From contig JANQDY010000085.1 in the NCBI GenBank assembly GCA_028278625.1, positions 1 to 64,000 of the forward strand: DNA of 64,000 nucleotides, written 5' to 3'. Position numbers and translations under genes: made by a program. This document shows, one piece after another, positions 36,017 through 45,531 of the stretch (positions are counted from its first letter, which is position 1; every line of letters begins with the position of its first letter). The notes beneath the pieces are model-generated. The model did no database searches. It saw nothing but the letters and a program-made list of their open reading frames with translations, and was not told where the DNA came from. This DNA is from Thermodesulfobacteriota bacterium (lineage in GTDB: Bacteria > Desulfobacterota > DSM-4660 > Desulfatiglandales > Desulfatiglandaceae).

Positions 36017-36162
36017 TATGCCTCACTTTCCCTGATCGTGCTCGAACCGTTTAGCGCTTTGTTTCCCCATTGTTTTAATAAAATGGCATCAATCCCCATT
36101 AGTGGGCGCCCGTCTTGTACAAACTGGCCATCACATCGTCAACGTTGAATTCCTGGGAAATG

Positions 36163-37005
36163 CTATCTCTCTATCACCCTCACATCATGGTTTTTTAATG
36201 ATGTGATCAGAGCTTCGCAATAGGATGGATCATCAAAGCCGAAGGTTTCAGCCTCCGTGTCGATAAGATCAAAAACCGAGTGGGTCCCTTTTAGAAGATC
36301 GACCGCGCCGCCCACCAATCCACCGATGGCACCCCCCACGCCTTTCTCCTTCCGCGCCTGTTCATGGAGCTTTCTTAGAGACTTCAATTCTTCGGTGGAC
36401 GATTTAAACCGTTTGACAACGGTCAGGACAATGGGTTTCTTGGTGTCTCCCTCTTTGCCGGTAAGTTTTTCCTTTGATTGCCTGACCAGACGTTTGGTCT
36501 GCTCATAGGCGTGGGCCAGATAAGATGGCGAGAGAATTTCCACGTGATCAACGAAGAGCAGCGGATAGGCCGCCAGTTCATTGGGAGGTCCCCGAAACCC
36601 CAGACGTTTCATGACAACAGCCCCGAGTTGGGAACCGATGAAAGTTCCGGCGGCCACCGGAATCCAGAGGCCGGTGCTGAAGCCGGCAACGGTAGCGACC
36701 GCGGCCGCGGCACCGCCGGCGGTCCAACCAACGGCCCAGCCGGCACGGGATCCGGCAATCTCCCCAAGATATTGCAGTGTTTCCTCAACCCCGCGGGATC
36801 GAATCATCTCCACGCCCAGAAGATCCATGATGGCTTTTGGAAACCACAATATGCCGCAATTCGGGGAAAACACCAACACGCCTCCGGAAGCCGGTGCAAA
36901 TGAAAAGCGATCTTCTTCCAGACCAAAGTGAAGAAGTGTGGCCACAATCTCCGGAGAAGCGGGCGAATCCTCCGGCAGAAACAATCCGTTGCCGATTTCG
37001 ATCAT
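36163..37005 (-). CDS. Uncharacterised protein with glycine-rich membrane segment
   Basis: A 280-residue protein from the ATG at 37005 (MIEIGNGLFLPED), with AAGGA close upstream. Residues 80-135 are rich in Gly and Ala (AVGWTAGGAAAAVATVAGFS), suggesting glycine-zipper membrane insertion. A charged helical region and a second Gly-rich patch (GVGGAIGGLVGGAVDLLKGT) follow. A longer frame upstream overlaps the next gene and is rejected. No family recognised. Confidence 0.6.
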   Translation of the reverse strand: MIEIGNGLFLPEDSPASPEIVATLLHFGLEEDRFSFAPASGGVLVFSPNCGILWFPKAIMDLLGVEMIRSRGVEETLQYLGEIAGSRAGWAVGWTAGGAAAAVATVAGFSTGLWIPVAAGTFIGSQLGAVVMKRLGFRGPPNELAAYPLLFVDHVEILSPSYLAHAYEQTKRLVRQSKEKLTGKEGDTKKPIVLTVVKRFKSSTEELKSLRKLHEQARKEKGVGGAIGGLVGGAVDLLKGTHSVFDLIDTEAETFGFDDPSYCEALITSLKNHDVRVIER

Positions 37006-37073
37006 TTCCTTTTCCCGGTTCCGGCGCTCATCCTTGCCATATCGCGCAAATGATGGGTTTGGTGGAAAAACTC

Positions 37074-38276
37074 TCAGGGGGTCACTTCCACGTTCACGGC
37101 ATCCAAGTCCCACCAGGGGCCCGAAGGGATACCGTCCGGCGCATCCATGGCAAAATAGAAGGTATAGTTGCCCGGTGACAGAGTACCACTAAATACCTCA
37201 TGGGACGCGAGATCAAACACCGGGATCTGAATGCATACATTCAGACCCGGAAGCCACCCCGAACCGTAGACATAGGTATACCAGTTATAGGGCGCTTCAT
37301 TAGGCGTGCTGACGGCAATCCACCAGTCGGCATTTTGGCCTTGGGAGGTACCGGACGAGACACTGATCTGTACGGAAACCGGCGTTTCCTGGGAGACGGT
37401 GACAGAGCCCGTTGCTCCGTTGGCCGTAATACCCAAATCCAGAGGGTCGACGATTCCGCCGCCCCCTTCTTCACCGTCCCAGCCGGCAATGCGCGCCAGA
37501 AGCCACCAGAAGGCATTTCCCTTGTTCTCACAGCTGCCAAACGTCGTATGCCCCGCTTCGTCGCCGTGATACTGGGGATGCTCCATGGGGATGCCGTTTT
37601 CCACGTACTGATTCCCATTGTACCAGCAGTCCAGATCCGCAAAATCAAAGAGAATCTTATTGTTATTGCGGCAATAGTCACGGATCTGGTTGTTGCGGTC
37701 CACCCGGTTCTGCTCCCCGCTCTGGGCATTTCCCGTGAAATAGACAAAGGTGACATCGGGGTACTCCCTCTCCAACTGGGACATGGCATCCAGATAGCTT
37801 TGAACTTCCGGAGCGCTGTAATAATCCACCTGGGAGCACCAGGCCCACATGGAAACATTGATATCACCGGCGTTGAGGTTGCTCCGGGTGATATTCAAGG
37901 CCCCGGATCCTTGCCAATAGTACTCCGGCGTCACGTAGGTCTCACAATAGCCGTACATGTACTGGCCATCCATCATGCTCAAATACTGGGTGGTATCGGG
38001 CATGGTGCAGTTGTCGGGATAGAAGGCGTATTTGCCGTTGCTGTTTGAAAGACGCTCCAGGCCCACTGAGATCTGCTCGCCATGGGAGGTGTGGGCATAG
38101 TGGATTTTCAGATTACTCTTCACCTGATTGATCCAGGTGTCCGGTATCTTTGACAGGTCCGTACAGGTGTGGTCAATGATGATCCCCTGGGCCCCGGCAC
38201 CTGCTGCCGTGAGAGAGAAAACCGCCGCCACCCAAAGACAACAAAACAGAAAAAACCTTAAACCGGAGCATCGCAT
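37074..38276 (-). CDS. Secreted SGNH/GDSL-like hydrolase-type protein
   Basis: A 400-residue exported protein starting at 38276 (MRCSGLRFFLFCCLW), with GGGGG upstream; the longer frame adds nonsense. The signal peptide ends near GAGAQG. The N-terminal domain has HYAHTSHGEQI, VYFTGNAQSGEQNR and DFADLDCW, resembling an SGNH-like hydrolase layout with His and Ser/Gly positions. A C-terminal beta-domain (SVTVSQETPVSVQISVSSGT) may bind polysaccharide. The catalytic triad could not be assigned with certainty. Confidence 0.6.
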   Translation of the reverse strand: MRCSGLRFFLFCCLWVAAVFSLTAAGAGAQGIIIDHTCTDLSKIPDTWINQVKSNLKIHYAHTSHGEQISVGLERLSNSNGKYAFYPDNCTMPDTTQYLSMMDGQYMYGYCETYVTPEYYWQGSGALNITRSNLNAGDINVSMWAWCSQVDYYSAPEVQSYLDAMSQLEREYPDVTFVYFTGNAQSGEQNRVDRNNQIRDYCRNNNKILFDFADLDCWYNGNQYVENGIPMEHPQYHGDEAGHTTFGSCENKGNAFWWLLARIAGWDGEEGGGGIVDPLDLGITANGATGSVTVSQETPVSVQISVSSGTSQGQNADWWIAVSTPNEAPYNWYTYVYGSGWLPGLNVCIQIPVFDLASHEVFSGTLSPGNYTFYFAMDAPDGIPSGPWWDLDAVNVEVTP

Positions 38277-38451
38277 ATCAAAAACCCCCACGCTCGGGTT
38301 GATGTTGATGGTTCTTTGATTATTGATTAGGCCCCGGTCAAATGTCAAGGCGCACCGCAATTCTCCTTTACCCCCGTAACGGTGGCGATAACTTTCTTCC
38401 CTGTTCTTGGATCTTTTGCCATCATCAATCTTGGGCAGTTTTACGGAAAGA

Positions 38452-39840
38452 TCAACCGGGAAGCAGAATTGTAAATTCAATGCCGCCCCGGGAATTGGCG
38501 GCCCGAATAGTGCCCCCGTGCCGTTCAATGATCTTCTTGGCGATGGAAAGGCCCAGGCCCGTTCCCCCTTCATTCACATCCACCACACGGAAGAACGGTT
38601 CAAAGAGGTTTTCCAGGTCCTCATGGCCCAGTTCCGGGTACGTGTTGAAAACACGCAGTTCCAGATGCTCCGTCAGTCTCGAAAGACGAACCGACACCCG
38701 TCCCTCCCGAGGCACGAACTTCACCGCATTGTCCACCAGGATGGAAAGCGCGGACTCAAGGCCCTTTTGATCTCCTTGGACATTAAGTGCGTCGGGAATC
38801 TCCGTCTCGCAGACCACCTTCTTTTTCTCCATCAGAGTCCCGAAACGGCCAAGCAGGTTTTTAAGCATCCCTGAAAGGTCCACGGTCGCTCTTTCAGGGG
38901 CCGTCTCATGCAGATCCAGTTTTGAGAATTCCAGAATGCGGCCGATAAGATGGTCCAGTTCATGGATTTCCTCACGAATATCGTTCAGGTATTTTTCAGT
39001 GCCGTGCATGTTTCCTTTTTTTAAACGTGCGCGCATGATCTCTTCCGCCACCCGGATCCTGGCCAACGGGCTTCTGAGCTCGTGGGATACGTTGGCAGTG
39101 AGCTCCTTACCCCCTTTTACCATTCGCGCAAGCTTCTCCGCCATCATGTTGAAGGTCCCTGCCAGCTGCGCGATTTCATCTTTTCCGCACAAGGGCGTCC
39201 GGTGGGAAAGATCCCCTTTGGAGAACCGAATGGCTGATCCCTTGAGCCTGTTCAACCGCCTTGTAATGAGTCTTGCCACAGGCACCACCAGCAGCGCCAC
39301 AAAGGTGCCGATGACCAGGAGTCCGATGGCAAATCCTCCCTTGTAGCGGGAAGTGTCCACCGGTTCAAACAGGGCCTGCAGCGTAAGGGGTTCTCCATTT
39401 TCCATGTCTATGGGGATCCGAAGATGGAGACCGTGTTTTTTTCGAAAACCCCGTTCCACGTCAAATTCACCGGTGTCACGATCCATTTCCACATGGATTC
39501 TTTTCTCGGATTCCTTTGGCACATCCCCTTCAAAAGACTTGAAAAGGGCCGTTCCTTTTGCGTCGGTAACCCAGAATTTGGCACCATAGGCCTCTCCCAT
39601 TCTTACAGTAAATTCCTGAATGATTTGGTCTTTTGACTCAGGTCCCGCAGCGCCTGATTGGAGCTTCTCCTCCAGCAATGTCTTTACAACGGTGACATGA
39701 CCTTTTGCATACTGAAAAAAGCGATCGTAGAAGTACCGCCCTGGAAAATGGATGAACAGGGCAAATGTCAACAACAGCGTCATGACCAGTATCGCCAGAA
39801 AACTGAGGAATATTTTGATATAAAGCCGGCCGATTTTCAT
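38452..39840 (-). CDS. Sensor histidine kinase (CpxA-like)
   Basis: A 462-residue sensor. Two transmembrane helices (about 9-32 and 169-190) flank a periplasmic domain of about 135 residues. HAMP, the phospho-accepting His H253 in NVSHELRSP, the N-box (LVDNAVKF) and the G-box (GGTGLGLSIAKKI) follow. Its start overlaps the regulator stop by four bases (ATGA). With a divergent Spy/CpxP-like protein next door, it fits an envelope-stress system. Confidence 0.85.
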   Translation of the reverse strand: MKIGRLYIKIFLSFLAILVMTLLLTFALFIHFPGRYFYDRFFQYAKGHVTVVKTLLEEKLQSGAAGPESKDQIIQEFTVRMGEAYGAKFWVTDAKGTALFKSFEGDVPKESEKRIHVEMDRDTGEFDVERGFRKKHGLHLRIPIDMENGEPLTLQALFEPVDTSRYKGGFAIGLLVIGTFVALLVVPVARLITRRLNRLKGSAIRFSKGDLSHRTPLCGKDEIAQLAGTFNMMAEKLARMVKGGKELTANVSHELRSPLARIRVAEEIMRARLKKGNMHGTEKYLNDIREEIHELDHLIGRILEFSKLDLHETAPERATVDLSGMLKNLLGRFGTLMEKKKVVCETEIPDALNVQGDQKGLESALSILVDNAVKFVPREGRVSVRLSRLTEHLELRVFNTYPELGHEDLENLFEPFFRVVDVNEGGTGLGLSIAKKIIERHGGTIRAANSRGGIEFTILLPG

Positions 39841-40541
39841 TTTGCGTCCACAAACATATAACCGGTGCCCCAGACCGTCTTGATGCGTTCGGGATTTCGG
39901 GGATCCGATTCTACTTTGCCCCTTAGTTTGCTGATGTGCACATCGATGCTTCTGTCAAAAGCCATGAAATCCCGCCCTCTGGCCATATTCATTAATTGAT
40001 CACGGCTGAGGGTCCTGTTGGGATGCTCCATGAGGACCCTCAGGATTTCAAACTCCGTCGATGACAGTGCCACCTCCTCCTTCTCCCTCCGGACGACCCG
40101 TTTTGCTTTGTCCAGAACCAGGCCGCCGGCTTCGACCAAATGATCGCTTCGATGATCCGGTTCGCCGGCATCAGGAGTGGCGGATCTTCTGAGTACGGCT
40201 CTGATCCGCGCCAGCAGTTCCCTGGGGTTGAACGGTTTGGGGAGATAATCGTCCGCACCCATTTCCAGTCCCACGATCCGGTCCGCATCTTCCCCTCTGG
40301 CGGTGAGCATGATCACCGGCACATGGAAACCCGTTCGAATCTCCCGCAAAATCTCAAACCCGTCTTTGTGGGGCAGCATAATGTCCAGAATGATGATGTC
40401 CGGATTTCCGGTTTCAATGGCCGCGACTATTTCCCTGCCGTCCGAAAGGGTTGAAACCATAAATCCAAATTCCGTCAGGTACTCGGTCAACAGGCTCCGA
40501 AGCTTTTGGTCATCATCCACGATCAAAACCGTTTTGTCCAT
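39837..40541 (-). CDS. OmpR-family response regulator (CpxR-like)
   Basis: A 234-residue regulator with an N-terminal receiver (phospho-acceptor D53 in IIILDIMLPHKDG, conserved Lys in PKPFNPREL) and a C-terminal winged helix (DQLMNMARGRDF, DVHISKLRGKVE). It is the first gene of the pair. Its upstream region has three TGTNAAA boxes at exact 10-bp spacing, so autoregulation is likely. Confidence 0.88.
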   Translation of the reverse strand: MDKTVLIVDDDQKLRSLLTEYLTEFGFMVSTLSDGREIVAAIETGNPDIIILDIMLPHKDGFEILREIRTGFHVPVIMLTARGEDADRIVGLEMGADDYLPKPFNPRELLARIRAVLRRSATPDAGEPDHRSDHLVEAGGLVLDKAKRVVRREKEEVALSSTEFEILRVLMEHPNRTLSRDQLMNMARGRDFMAFDRSIDVHISKLRGKVESDPRNPERIKTVWGTGYMFVDAK

Positions 40542-40563
40542 ATAAGTCCCCGCTATTTTTCAA

Positions 40564-40614
40564 TTTTTTACATTCTTTAACATTTTTTTACATCCTTCAC
40601 AAACATTCTTTACG
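40564..40614. promoter_or_regulatory. Phased TGTWAAA repeats (CpxR-like binding region)
   Basis: On the minus strand TGTAAA, TGTTAAA and TGTAAA begin at intervals of exactly 10 bp, followed by further GTAAA/TGTTT boxes. OmpR-family regulators bind such tandem half-sites; the CpxR consensus GTAAA-N(4-8)-GTAAA is similar. The region lies between the divergent regulator and Spy/CpxP-like genes and could serve both. Confidence 0.55.
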
Positions 40615-40684
40615 TTTTGACTCTATTCTCTAATCCAAAAGGGACGCACAAGGCGTCAGAACATCAAGAGAAGGAGGATAAGCC

Positions 40685-41176
40685 ATGAAACAGAGAAGAA
40701 ATTTGATTTTGGGCCTTGCCATATTGGGGGCCGTCATCATTGCCGGCGCCGGTTTTACGGGGTGTCATAAACCCCCGATGTTTTGCGGCGGGTTTCACGG
40801 CAAGGATTTCCCCGAGCACGTACTTGAAAGAATAGACAAAGAAGTGGCTGAACTAGACCTGAACGAAGCTCAGCAGGTCCAGTATGAAGAGATTCGCAAG
40901 CGCGTTGAAACAGAATTGATCGAAATAAAGAACAATCGAAAGGCCTTCTTTCTAAAAGTGAAAGCGGAAATGGACAAAGAAACGCCCGATTTGAACGTGA
41001 TTTCCGAGCTCCTAAAATCACGTGTGGAGCGTTTTCCCCTCCGTGCAGGCATGTTCATTGATGATTTCATGGCCTTTTACGAGATCCTGAACGACGATCA
41101 AAAAGCGATGATCATCAGCGAACTCAAAGACAAGTACAAAAAATTCGAAGCCTTTAAGGCTCTCATCTCCTCATAG
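40685..41176 (+). CDS. Spy/CpxP-like periplasmic lipoprotein
   Basis: A 163-residue protein. The signal peptide ends in a lipobox-like FTGC, then a Cys/His patch (HKPPMFCGGFHGK). A long helical body with LDLNEAQQVQYEEIRKR resembles the LTxxQ-containing Spy/CpxP fold (ATP-independent chaperones and Cpx inhibitors). It is divergent from the response regulator. The Cys/His patch could bind metal. AGGAGG precedes the ATG. Confidence 0.7.
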   Translation: MKQRRNLILGLAILGAVIIAGAGFTGCHKPPMFCGGFHGKDFPEHVLERIDKEVAELDLNEAQQVQYEEIRKRVETELIEIKNNRKAFFLKVKAEMDKETPDLNVISELLKSRVERFPLRAGMFIDDFMAFYEILNDDQKAMIISELKDKYKKFEAFKALISS

Positions 41177-41187
41177 AGGACCGGCTG

Positions 41188-41219
41188 GTTTCCCTGGGAT
41201 GAGGGCTTCCCAGGGAAAC
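41188..41219 (+). terminator. Strong hairpin after the Spy/CpxP-like gene
   Basis: GTTTCCCTGGGA and TCCCAGGGAAAC form a perfect 12-bp stem around an 8-base loop, 11 bp after the stop. No T run follows, so it may be a Rho-dependent or stabilising structure. Confidence 0.55.
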
Positions 41220-41299
41220 ACCGCCGACCAAATGCCTGGGGACGGTTTTCCACGGAAGTGAACAGACAAAGGCCAATTCGCCAAATGAAAGGAAAGACC

Positions 41300-41983
41300 A
41301 TGATAGAATATCTTTCAAGAAGAGAGTTTATCGGCAAAAGCGCCCTCATGGCGGGAGGCGCTTTAGGGAGTCTTGCAATGGCCAGGAATGTGGTTTCATC
41401 GGAAGATCCGCCTGCCGCCAAAATCAAATTCCTGGAAAACCGATGCAATATTGAGACGCAACAACCAAAGATTCTGGTGACCTATGCCAGTCGATGCGGT
41501 TCCACGGGGGGCGTTGCCGGGGCCATTGCCGGAACCTTTTGTGACAACGGTGCCTCGGTTGATGTGCTCCGCATTGAAAGTGTTTCGGATCTTTCACCCT
41601 ACCACGCCGTTATTGTCGGAAGTGCCATCCGCAGTGATCGCTGGCTGCCGGAAGCCATTGAATTTGTGGAGGAACACCGAACCAGCTTGAGCCGCATACC
41701 AGTGGCCTATTTTCTGACCTGCCTTACCTTGGTCAACGCCACCCTTGAAACCCGTCAAAAGGCACTCGGTTTCATGGCACCCTTAAGGGAGAGCGTGGCG
41801 GAAATAACCCCCGTGGGTACGGGTCTTTTTGCCGGCACCCTCAATTATGACAAACTGCCGTTTATGGTGCGAATGGTCATGAAAATAAGAATGCAGTCAA
41901 CGGGCGTGGTCGAAGGCGACTACAGAAACTGGAAATCCATCAGGGCTTGGGCAAGAGAGATTGCGCCGGCCATGGGTGCCTAA
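41300..41983 (+). CDS. Tat-exported flavodoxin-type protein
   Basis: A 227-residue protein with a Tat-type signal (SRREFIGKSALMAGGALG). It has a flavodoxin fold: the FMN phosphate loop is TYASRCGSTGGVAGAIAG and the second loop VIVGSAIRSDRWLPEA, resembling HemG-type menaquinone-dependent protoporphyrinogen oxidases. The ATG at 41300 with AAAGGAAAG is chosen; an upstream in-frame ATG adds 14 residues. A flavodoxin carried to the periplasm is unusual. It may be co-transcribed with the Spy/CpxP-like gene. Confidence 0.72.
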   Translation: MIEYLSRREFIGKSALMAGGALGSLAMARNVVSSEDPPAAKIKFLENRCNIETQQPKILVTYASRCGSTGGVAGAIAGTFCDNGASVDVLRIESVSDLSPYHAVIVGSAIRSDRWLPEAIEFVEEHRTSLSRIPVAYFLTCLTLVNATLETRQKALGFMAPLRESVAEITPVGTGLFAGTLNYDKLPFMVRMVMKIRMQSTGVVEGDYRNWKSIRAWAREIAPAMGA

Positions 41984-42002
41984 AAGGTGCTTACCGCGGG
42001 GG

Positions 42003-43106
42003 CTACCTGGCAACGGGCAGGGTCAAAACCGGGGCCGCCGAGGGGATGGTGCCCGCCTGCAAATCCCCCAGAATCTCCAAAAGCAGGAACGTGCTCTTGG
42101 AATCCAGATCGTTGTCTTTCAAATAGAACCAGTAGTCCCGATACCAGACGGCAACATACGCGTCTTCCGGTTTTTCCCTGCTCGAATGGATAACGATCTG
42201 TTCCCGATGGAGTTGCTTCCAATCAAAGGGGCTCCCGTCGGGCTTTTTTGTGATCGTGACCAGATTCATCTCCCTGTGAACGGCCGGCACATGGACTGCC
42301 TGGGAAACATAGAACAGGATATCGGTCATGGAACGGGTGACCACGTTCAGTGTTTTGGGGTCGGTAAAACAGATGCCGTAATTCAGATGGTATACTTCGG
42401 GGTTCCCTCCCCTATGATCGATGCCCAGGAGTTCCTTCAGCCGCAAAACCGACCTTTTTTCTTCCGGAGAATTATCCGTTCTGATATACATGGTTCCCCG
42501 GTTCCCGTCTTTCTCCGCGATTCCCCATTCGACGACGCGCCGCTTCTGCAGGTCCCGGAAAATAAAGGCCGCCTCCAGAAATTGCTTGAAAACGGGCTCG
42601 CGTTCAGGGGTCGGCCCGGAAGCGGGAGAGGCGTTTTCCAGATCGTTAATTTCCTGAACCACGAGGCGAAAAACCGTGTCAACGGGCCACCCCGCCTGAA
42701 AAAGCAGAATCAAGGTCTCAATGGGGATGGGGGTGAGCATTTGCCGGACAAAAGCCTCCCCCATAAGGGGAACATAGGTCACGGTGGGATTTTCCGTATA
42801 GGTGGTGCCGGCGCTTAAGGGCACCAGATTTCCCGCGGAATAGATGGAATCCCCAATAGGCACATTTACGCCCGCGGTCGTCCCCCACTGGCGGCTGGTG
42901 GAAATGCTGCTCACCTGCAGGAATGTTGGGCTATCCCGGTATTTCAGCTTTACAAGGTTCATGAGCATCTGCTCGCTGCCCGTATGAGACACCGCCTGAT
43001 TGTAGCGGCCTCGTTCGTTTTTCACGGATGCGGGTCCCATGGCGCCACACCCTGAAAAGAGCACGATAAAGAGGAACAAGAAGATCTTTCGTTCAAAAAT
43101 GCCCAT
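42003..43106 (-). CDS. Uncharacterised lipoprotein
   Basis: A 367-residue protein with a lipobox FSGC at residues 17-20. The block RYNQAVSHTGSEQMLMNLVKLKYRDSP, here in parts, is typical of a widespread but unnamed proteobacterial lipoprotein family. The C-terminal half contains SREKPEDAYVAVWYRDYWFY. Convergent with the flavodoxin gene, 19 bp apart. Function unknown. Confidence 0.6.
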   Translation of the reverse strand: MGIFERKIFLFLFIVLFSGCGAMGPASVKNERGRYNQAVSHTGSEQMLMNLVKLKYRDSPTFLQVSSISTSRQWGTTAGVNVPIGDSIYSAGNLVPLSAGTTYTENPTVTYVPLMGEAFVRQMLTPIPIETLILLFQAGWPVDTVFRLVVQEINDLENASPASGPTPEREPVFKQFLEAAFIFRDLQKRRVVEWGIAEKDGNRGTMYIRTDNSPEEKRSVLRLKELLGIDHRGGNPEVYHLNYGICFTDPKTLNVVTRSMTDILFYVSQAVHVPAVHREMNLVTITKKPDGSPFDWKQLHREQIVIHSSREKPEDAYVAVWYRDYWFYLKDNDLDSKSTFLLLEILGDLQAGTIPSAAPVLTLPVAR

Positions 43107-43259
43107 TTACTCCCTCCCGAAACTGAAGAAACCCCTCCTTTTTGACACCAGACTATCGGTGAAAGTCCCTTTTGTGTCAAGGGATAAGCGATCCTTTCCC
43201 TTTAACCCTGATTCCTTCATTTTCTCTATTCCTGAAACACATCATCATCTTATCTGATC

Positions 43260-43281
43260 CTAACCAAACGCTAACATTTAT
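43260..43281 (+). promoter_or_regulatory. Pho-box-like direct repeat before the EAL/GGDEF gene
   Basis: CTAACCAAACG and CTAACATTTAT are two contiguous 11-bp repeats, 122 bp before the ATG. The same pattern occurs at five other sites in the phosphate region. A separate inverted GTTAG lies at 43291-43295. Confidence 0.55.
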
Positions 43282-43403
43282 CGTGCATGAGTTAGCGTGA
43301 GGATTTCTTTCAATACCGTTCAAGCTCGAGAAGACTTGAGGATGCCGGTGCAACCATCCGTTACTCGACGAAATGCGACATCTGAAAGCGAGAAACCGAC
43401 ACA

Positions 43404-45239
43404 ATGGAATTTCAGAAATTATTCGATTACATGGACACGTTCCAGACCGATGGTGATCTGCCTTTCTCCCTGGGAAAACGATGCCATCCGCCGAATGAGG
43501 AACGTCTGGAACTTCTTGACATCTTGGGCCGAAAACGGCTCAAAACGGTTTTCCAGCCCATTTTTGACCTTCAGACCGGAGAAGTCTACGCCTACGAATG
43601 CCTGACCAGAATCACCGGCGAAAGCCTTTTTTCAGGCCCCGAGCCACTCTTTGAAGCAGCCGACCACTTTTCTCTCACTCGGGAACTTGAGGCCCTTTGC
43701 CGTTCCTGTGCCATTGAAACCGCCCTACGGAAGGGAATCAGGGAGCGCCTTACCCTCAATGTATCGCCGTCCCTGTTTCAGGAGATCAACCCCCAGGACA
43801 CATATAGTCTGATGGAGGATGAATCGCTCTTCTCCCTCAGGGAGCGCATTGTTCTGGAATTGACGGAAAAGTGTACCATCAGAGATGCACACTGTTTCAA
43901 GAACATTCTCAACATATTCAGAAATGAAGGATTCCAGATTGCCATTGATGACCTGGGGGCCGGATTTGCCGGCCTCAAAATGCTCGCTGAACTGGAACCC
44001 GGTATGGTCAAGATCGACCGATTTCTCATTTCCCGTATTGCCGAATCCACCAAAAAGAGGATGCTGGTGGAATCCCTGGTTTCCTTCTGCCACAAAATCA
44101 ATGCCCAGGTCGTGGCAGAAGGCATTGAAACGCGGAAAGAGCTTGAAGTTGTCCTTTCCATGAACGTTGATCTGGGTCAGGGCTTTTATCTTGGAATGCC
44201 GGACCCATCCCCAACCAAATGCCGGCCCTCGGCAAAAGAGCTGATTCTTGAAAAGCGTGTAGCACCGCCGGTTGTGCGAATGGATGAACGCAGAATCGGA
44301 TCCCTCACCGAATATTCATTGCCCGCGGAGACAACGGATCTAACGGAGGCGGTCATCGCCATGTTTGAGTCGGATACGGAACTCACCTCCGTTCCCATTT
44401 TGCAGAATCGAAGACCCGTGGGTATCATCGAAAAAACGCGTCTTTTCTTCAAGCTGGGAAAACAGTTCGGCTACTCGGTTTACAGCCGCAGGCCCGTTGA
44501 AATGGTTATGGACCAGGTGCTGGTATTTGACTCGGAAACACCCCTGGAAAAAGTCTCCGAAAAGGTGCTCAAACGGGATGATAACGCCTTTCATGACTCC
44601 ATTGTGGTGGTTCAAAACGGCTTTTATGCAGGCATCGTCAAAATACGGGCCCTGTATGAACGGATTTCACAACAGCGGCTGCTTCTGGCCATGCAAGCCA
44701 ACCCTTTGACCGGCCTTCCGGGAAACCACATGATAAAGGCGGATATCATTCAGCGCCTGGGCCAGAATCAGTTGTTTGCGGTACTCTATTTCGACCTGGA
44801 TCATTTCAAACCCTTTAATGACCAATTCGGTTTTGCGAAAGGGGATCGGGTCATTCGTTTTCTGGCGACGGTTCTAAAGGATGCCGTTCGTGAATGGGAC
44901 CTGAGGGCTTTCGTAGGACATGTGGGTGGTGACGATTTTGTCATGGTCTGCAGGGCCCAAAACATTGAACAGCTCTGTGAACGCGTTCTTTCCCGGTTTC
45001 AGGACGGCGTAAAAGAATTCCATGACCCCAAGAGCGTTGAAAGAGGATTTTACGAAAGCGTCGATCGCAGCGGTCAGCCCAGACGGTTCTCTCTTTTGAG
45101 CCTTTCAATTGCCGTGGTTACGACCCTGAATCGGCCCTTTGATTCTTATGGCCAACTGGTCTCTGTGGCATCGGAAGTGAAGAAAAAAGCCAAAAGTATC
45201 TCCGGCAACAGCTTTTACATTGATCAACGGCATGCTTGA
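43404..45239 (+). CDS. EAL-CBS-GGDEF c-di-GMP protein
   Basis: A 611-residue cytoplasmic protein. The EAL domain (about 45-280) keeps its catalytic set: E65 (as ECL instead of EAL), LNVSP, LELTE, IDDLGAG, VKID, VAEGIET and GQGFYLG. Two CBS-like repeats (about 297-415) may sense a nucleotide. The GGDEF domain (about 430-600) has GGDDF, a permitted active form, without a clear inhibitory RxxD site. It could both make and degrade c-di-GMP. The Pho-box-like repeat upstream suggests phosphate control. Confidence 0.85.
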   Translation: MEFQKLFDYMDTFQTDGDLPFSLGKRCHPPNEERLELLDILGRKRLKTVFQPIFDLQTGEVYAYECLTRITGESLFSGPEPLFEAADHFSLTRELEALCRSCAIETALRKGIRERLTLNVSPSLFQEINPQDTYSLMEDESLFSLRERIVLELTEKCTIRDAHCFKNILNIFRNEGFQIAIDDLGAGFAGLKMLAELEPGMVKIDRFLISRIAESTKKRMLVESLVSFCHKINAQVVAEGIETRKELEVVLSMNVDLGQGFYLGMPDPSPTKCRPSAKELILEKRVAPPVVRMDERRIGSLTEYSLPAETTDLTEAVIAMFESDTELTSVPILQNRRPVGIIEKTRLFFKLGKQFGYSVYSRRPVEMVMDQVLVFDSETPLEKVSEKVLKRDDNAFHDSIVVVQNGFYAGIVKIRALYERISQQRLLLAMQANPLTGLPGNHMIKADIIQRLGQNQLFAVLYFDLDHFKPFNDQFGFAKGDRVIRFLATVLKDAVREWDLRAFVGHVGGDDFVMVCRAQNIEQLCERVLSRFQDGVKEFHDPKSVERGFYESVDRSGQPRRFSLLSLSIAVVTTLNRPFDSYGQLVSVASEVKKKAKSISGNSFYIDQRHA

Positions 45240-45531
45240 TGGGGTCAGCGCCCGCAGAAATGGGGTCAGCAATTACCGCTCAATGGGTGCCAGGCTCAGG
45301 GCTCCGTCCCGGGCCCGGTTTCTTCCCCGGTGTTTAAAAAGGGTAGGATCCAACAATCCGTATTTCCTTTCGCGCATGGGCGGAACCCATACCCAAAAGA
45401 GAAAGGACCATCACCATGATCGCAGTTCGCATAAAATAGCGCATCATCTCTCCTTGCCTCATACCAATTAACCAAGACTGTCGAATGATTGCAGGTTTCG
45501 TCTTGAAGGCCCTTTTTGGGAGTGTTATCTG
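45240..45531. other. Intergenic region with GGGGTCAG repeats
   Basis: Two GGGGTCAGC copies occur at about 45240-45273, resembling the arms of the 15416-15507 inverted repeat. A GC-rich CCCGGGCCCGG stretch follows near 45310. No gene is supported. Confidence 0.35.

Noticed and set aside
37005..37113. Upstream extension of the glycine-rich gene to 37113
   Set aside because: It overlaps the end of the SGNH-like gene and lacks a Shine-Dalgarno; the ATG at 37005 is better.
38452..40541. Two-component pair as PhoB/PhoR of the phosphate region
   Set aside because: The sensor has a long periplasmic domain with no PAS, and a Spy/CpxP-like gene is divergent, so a Cpx-like identity is better supported.
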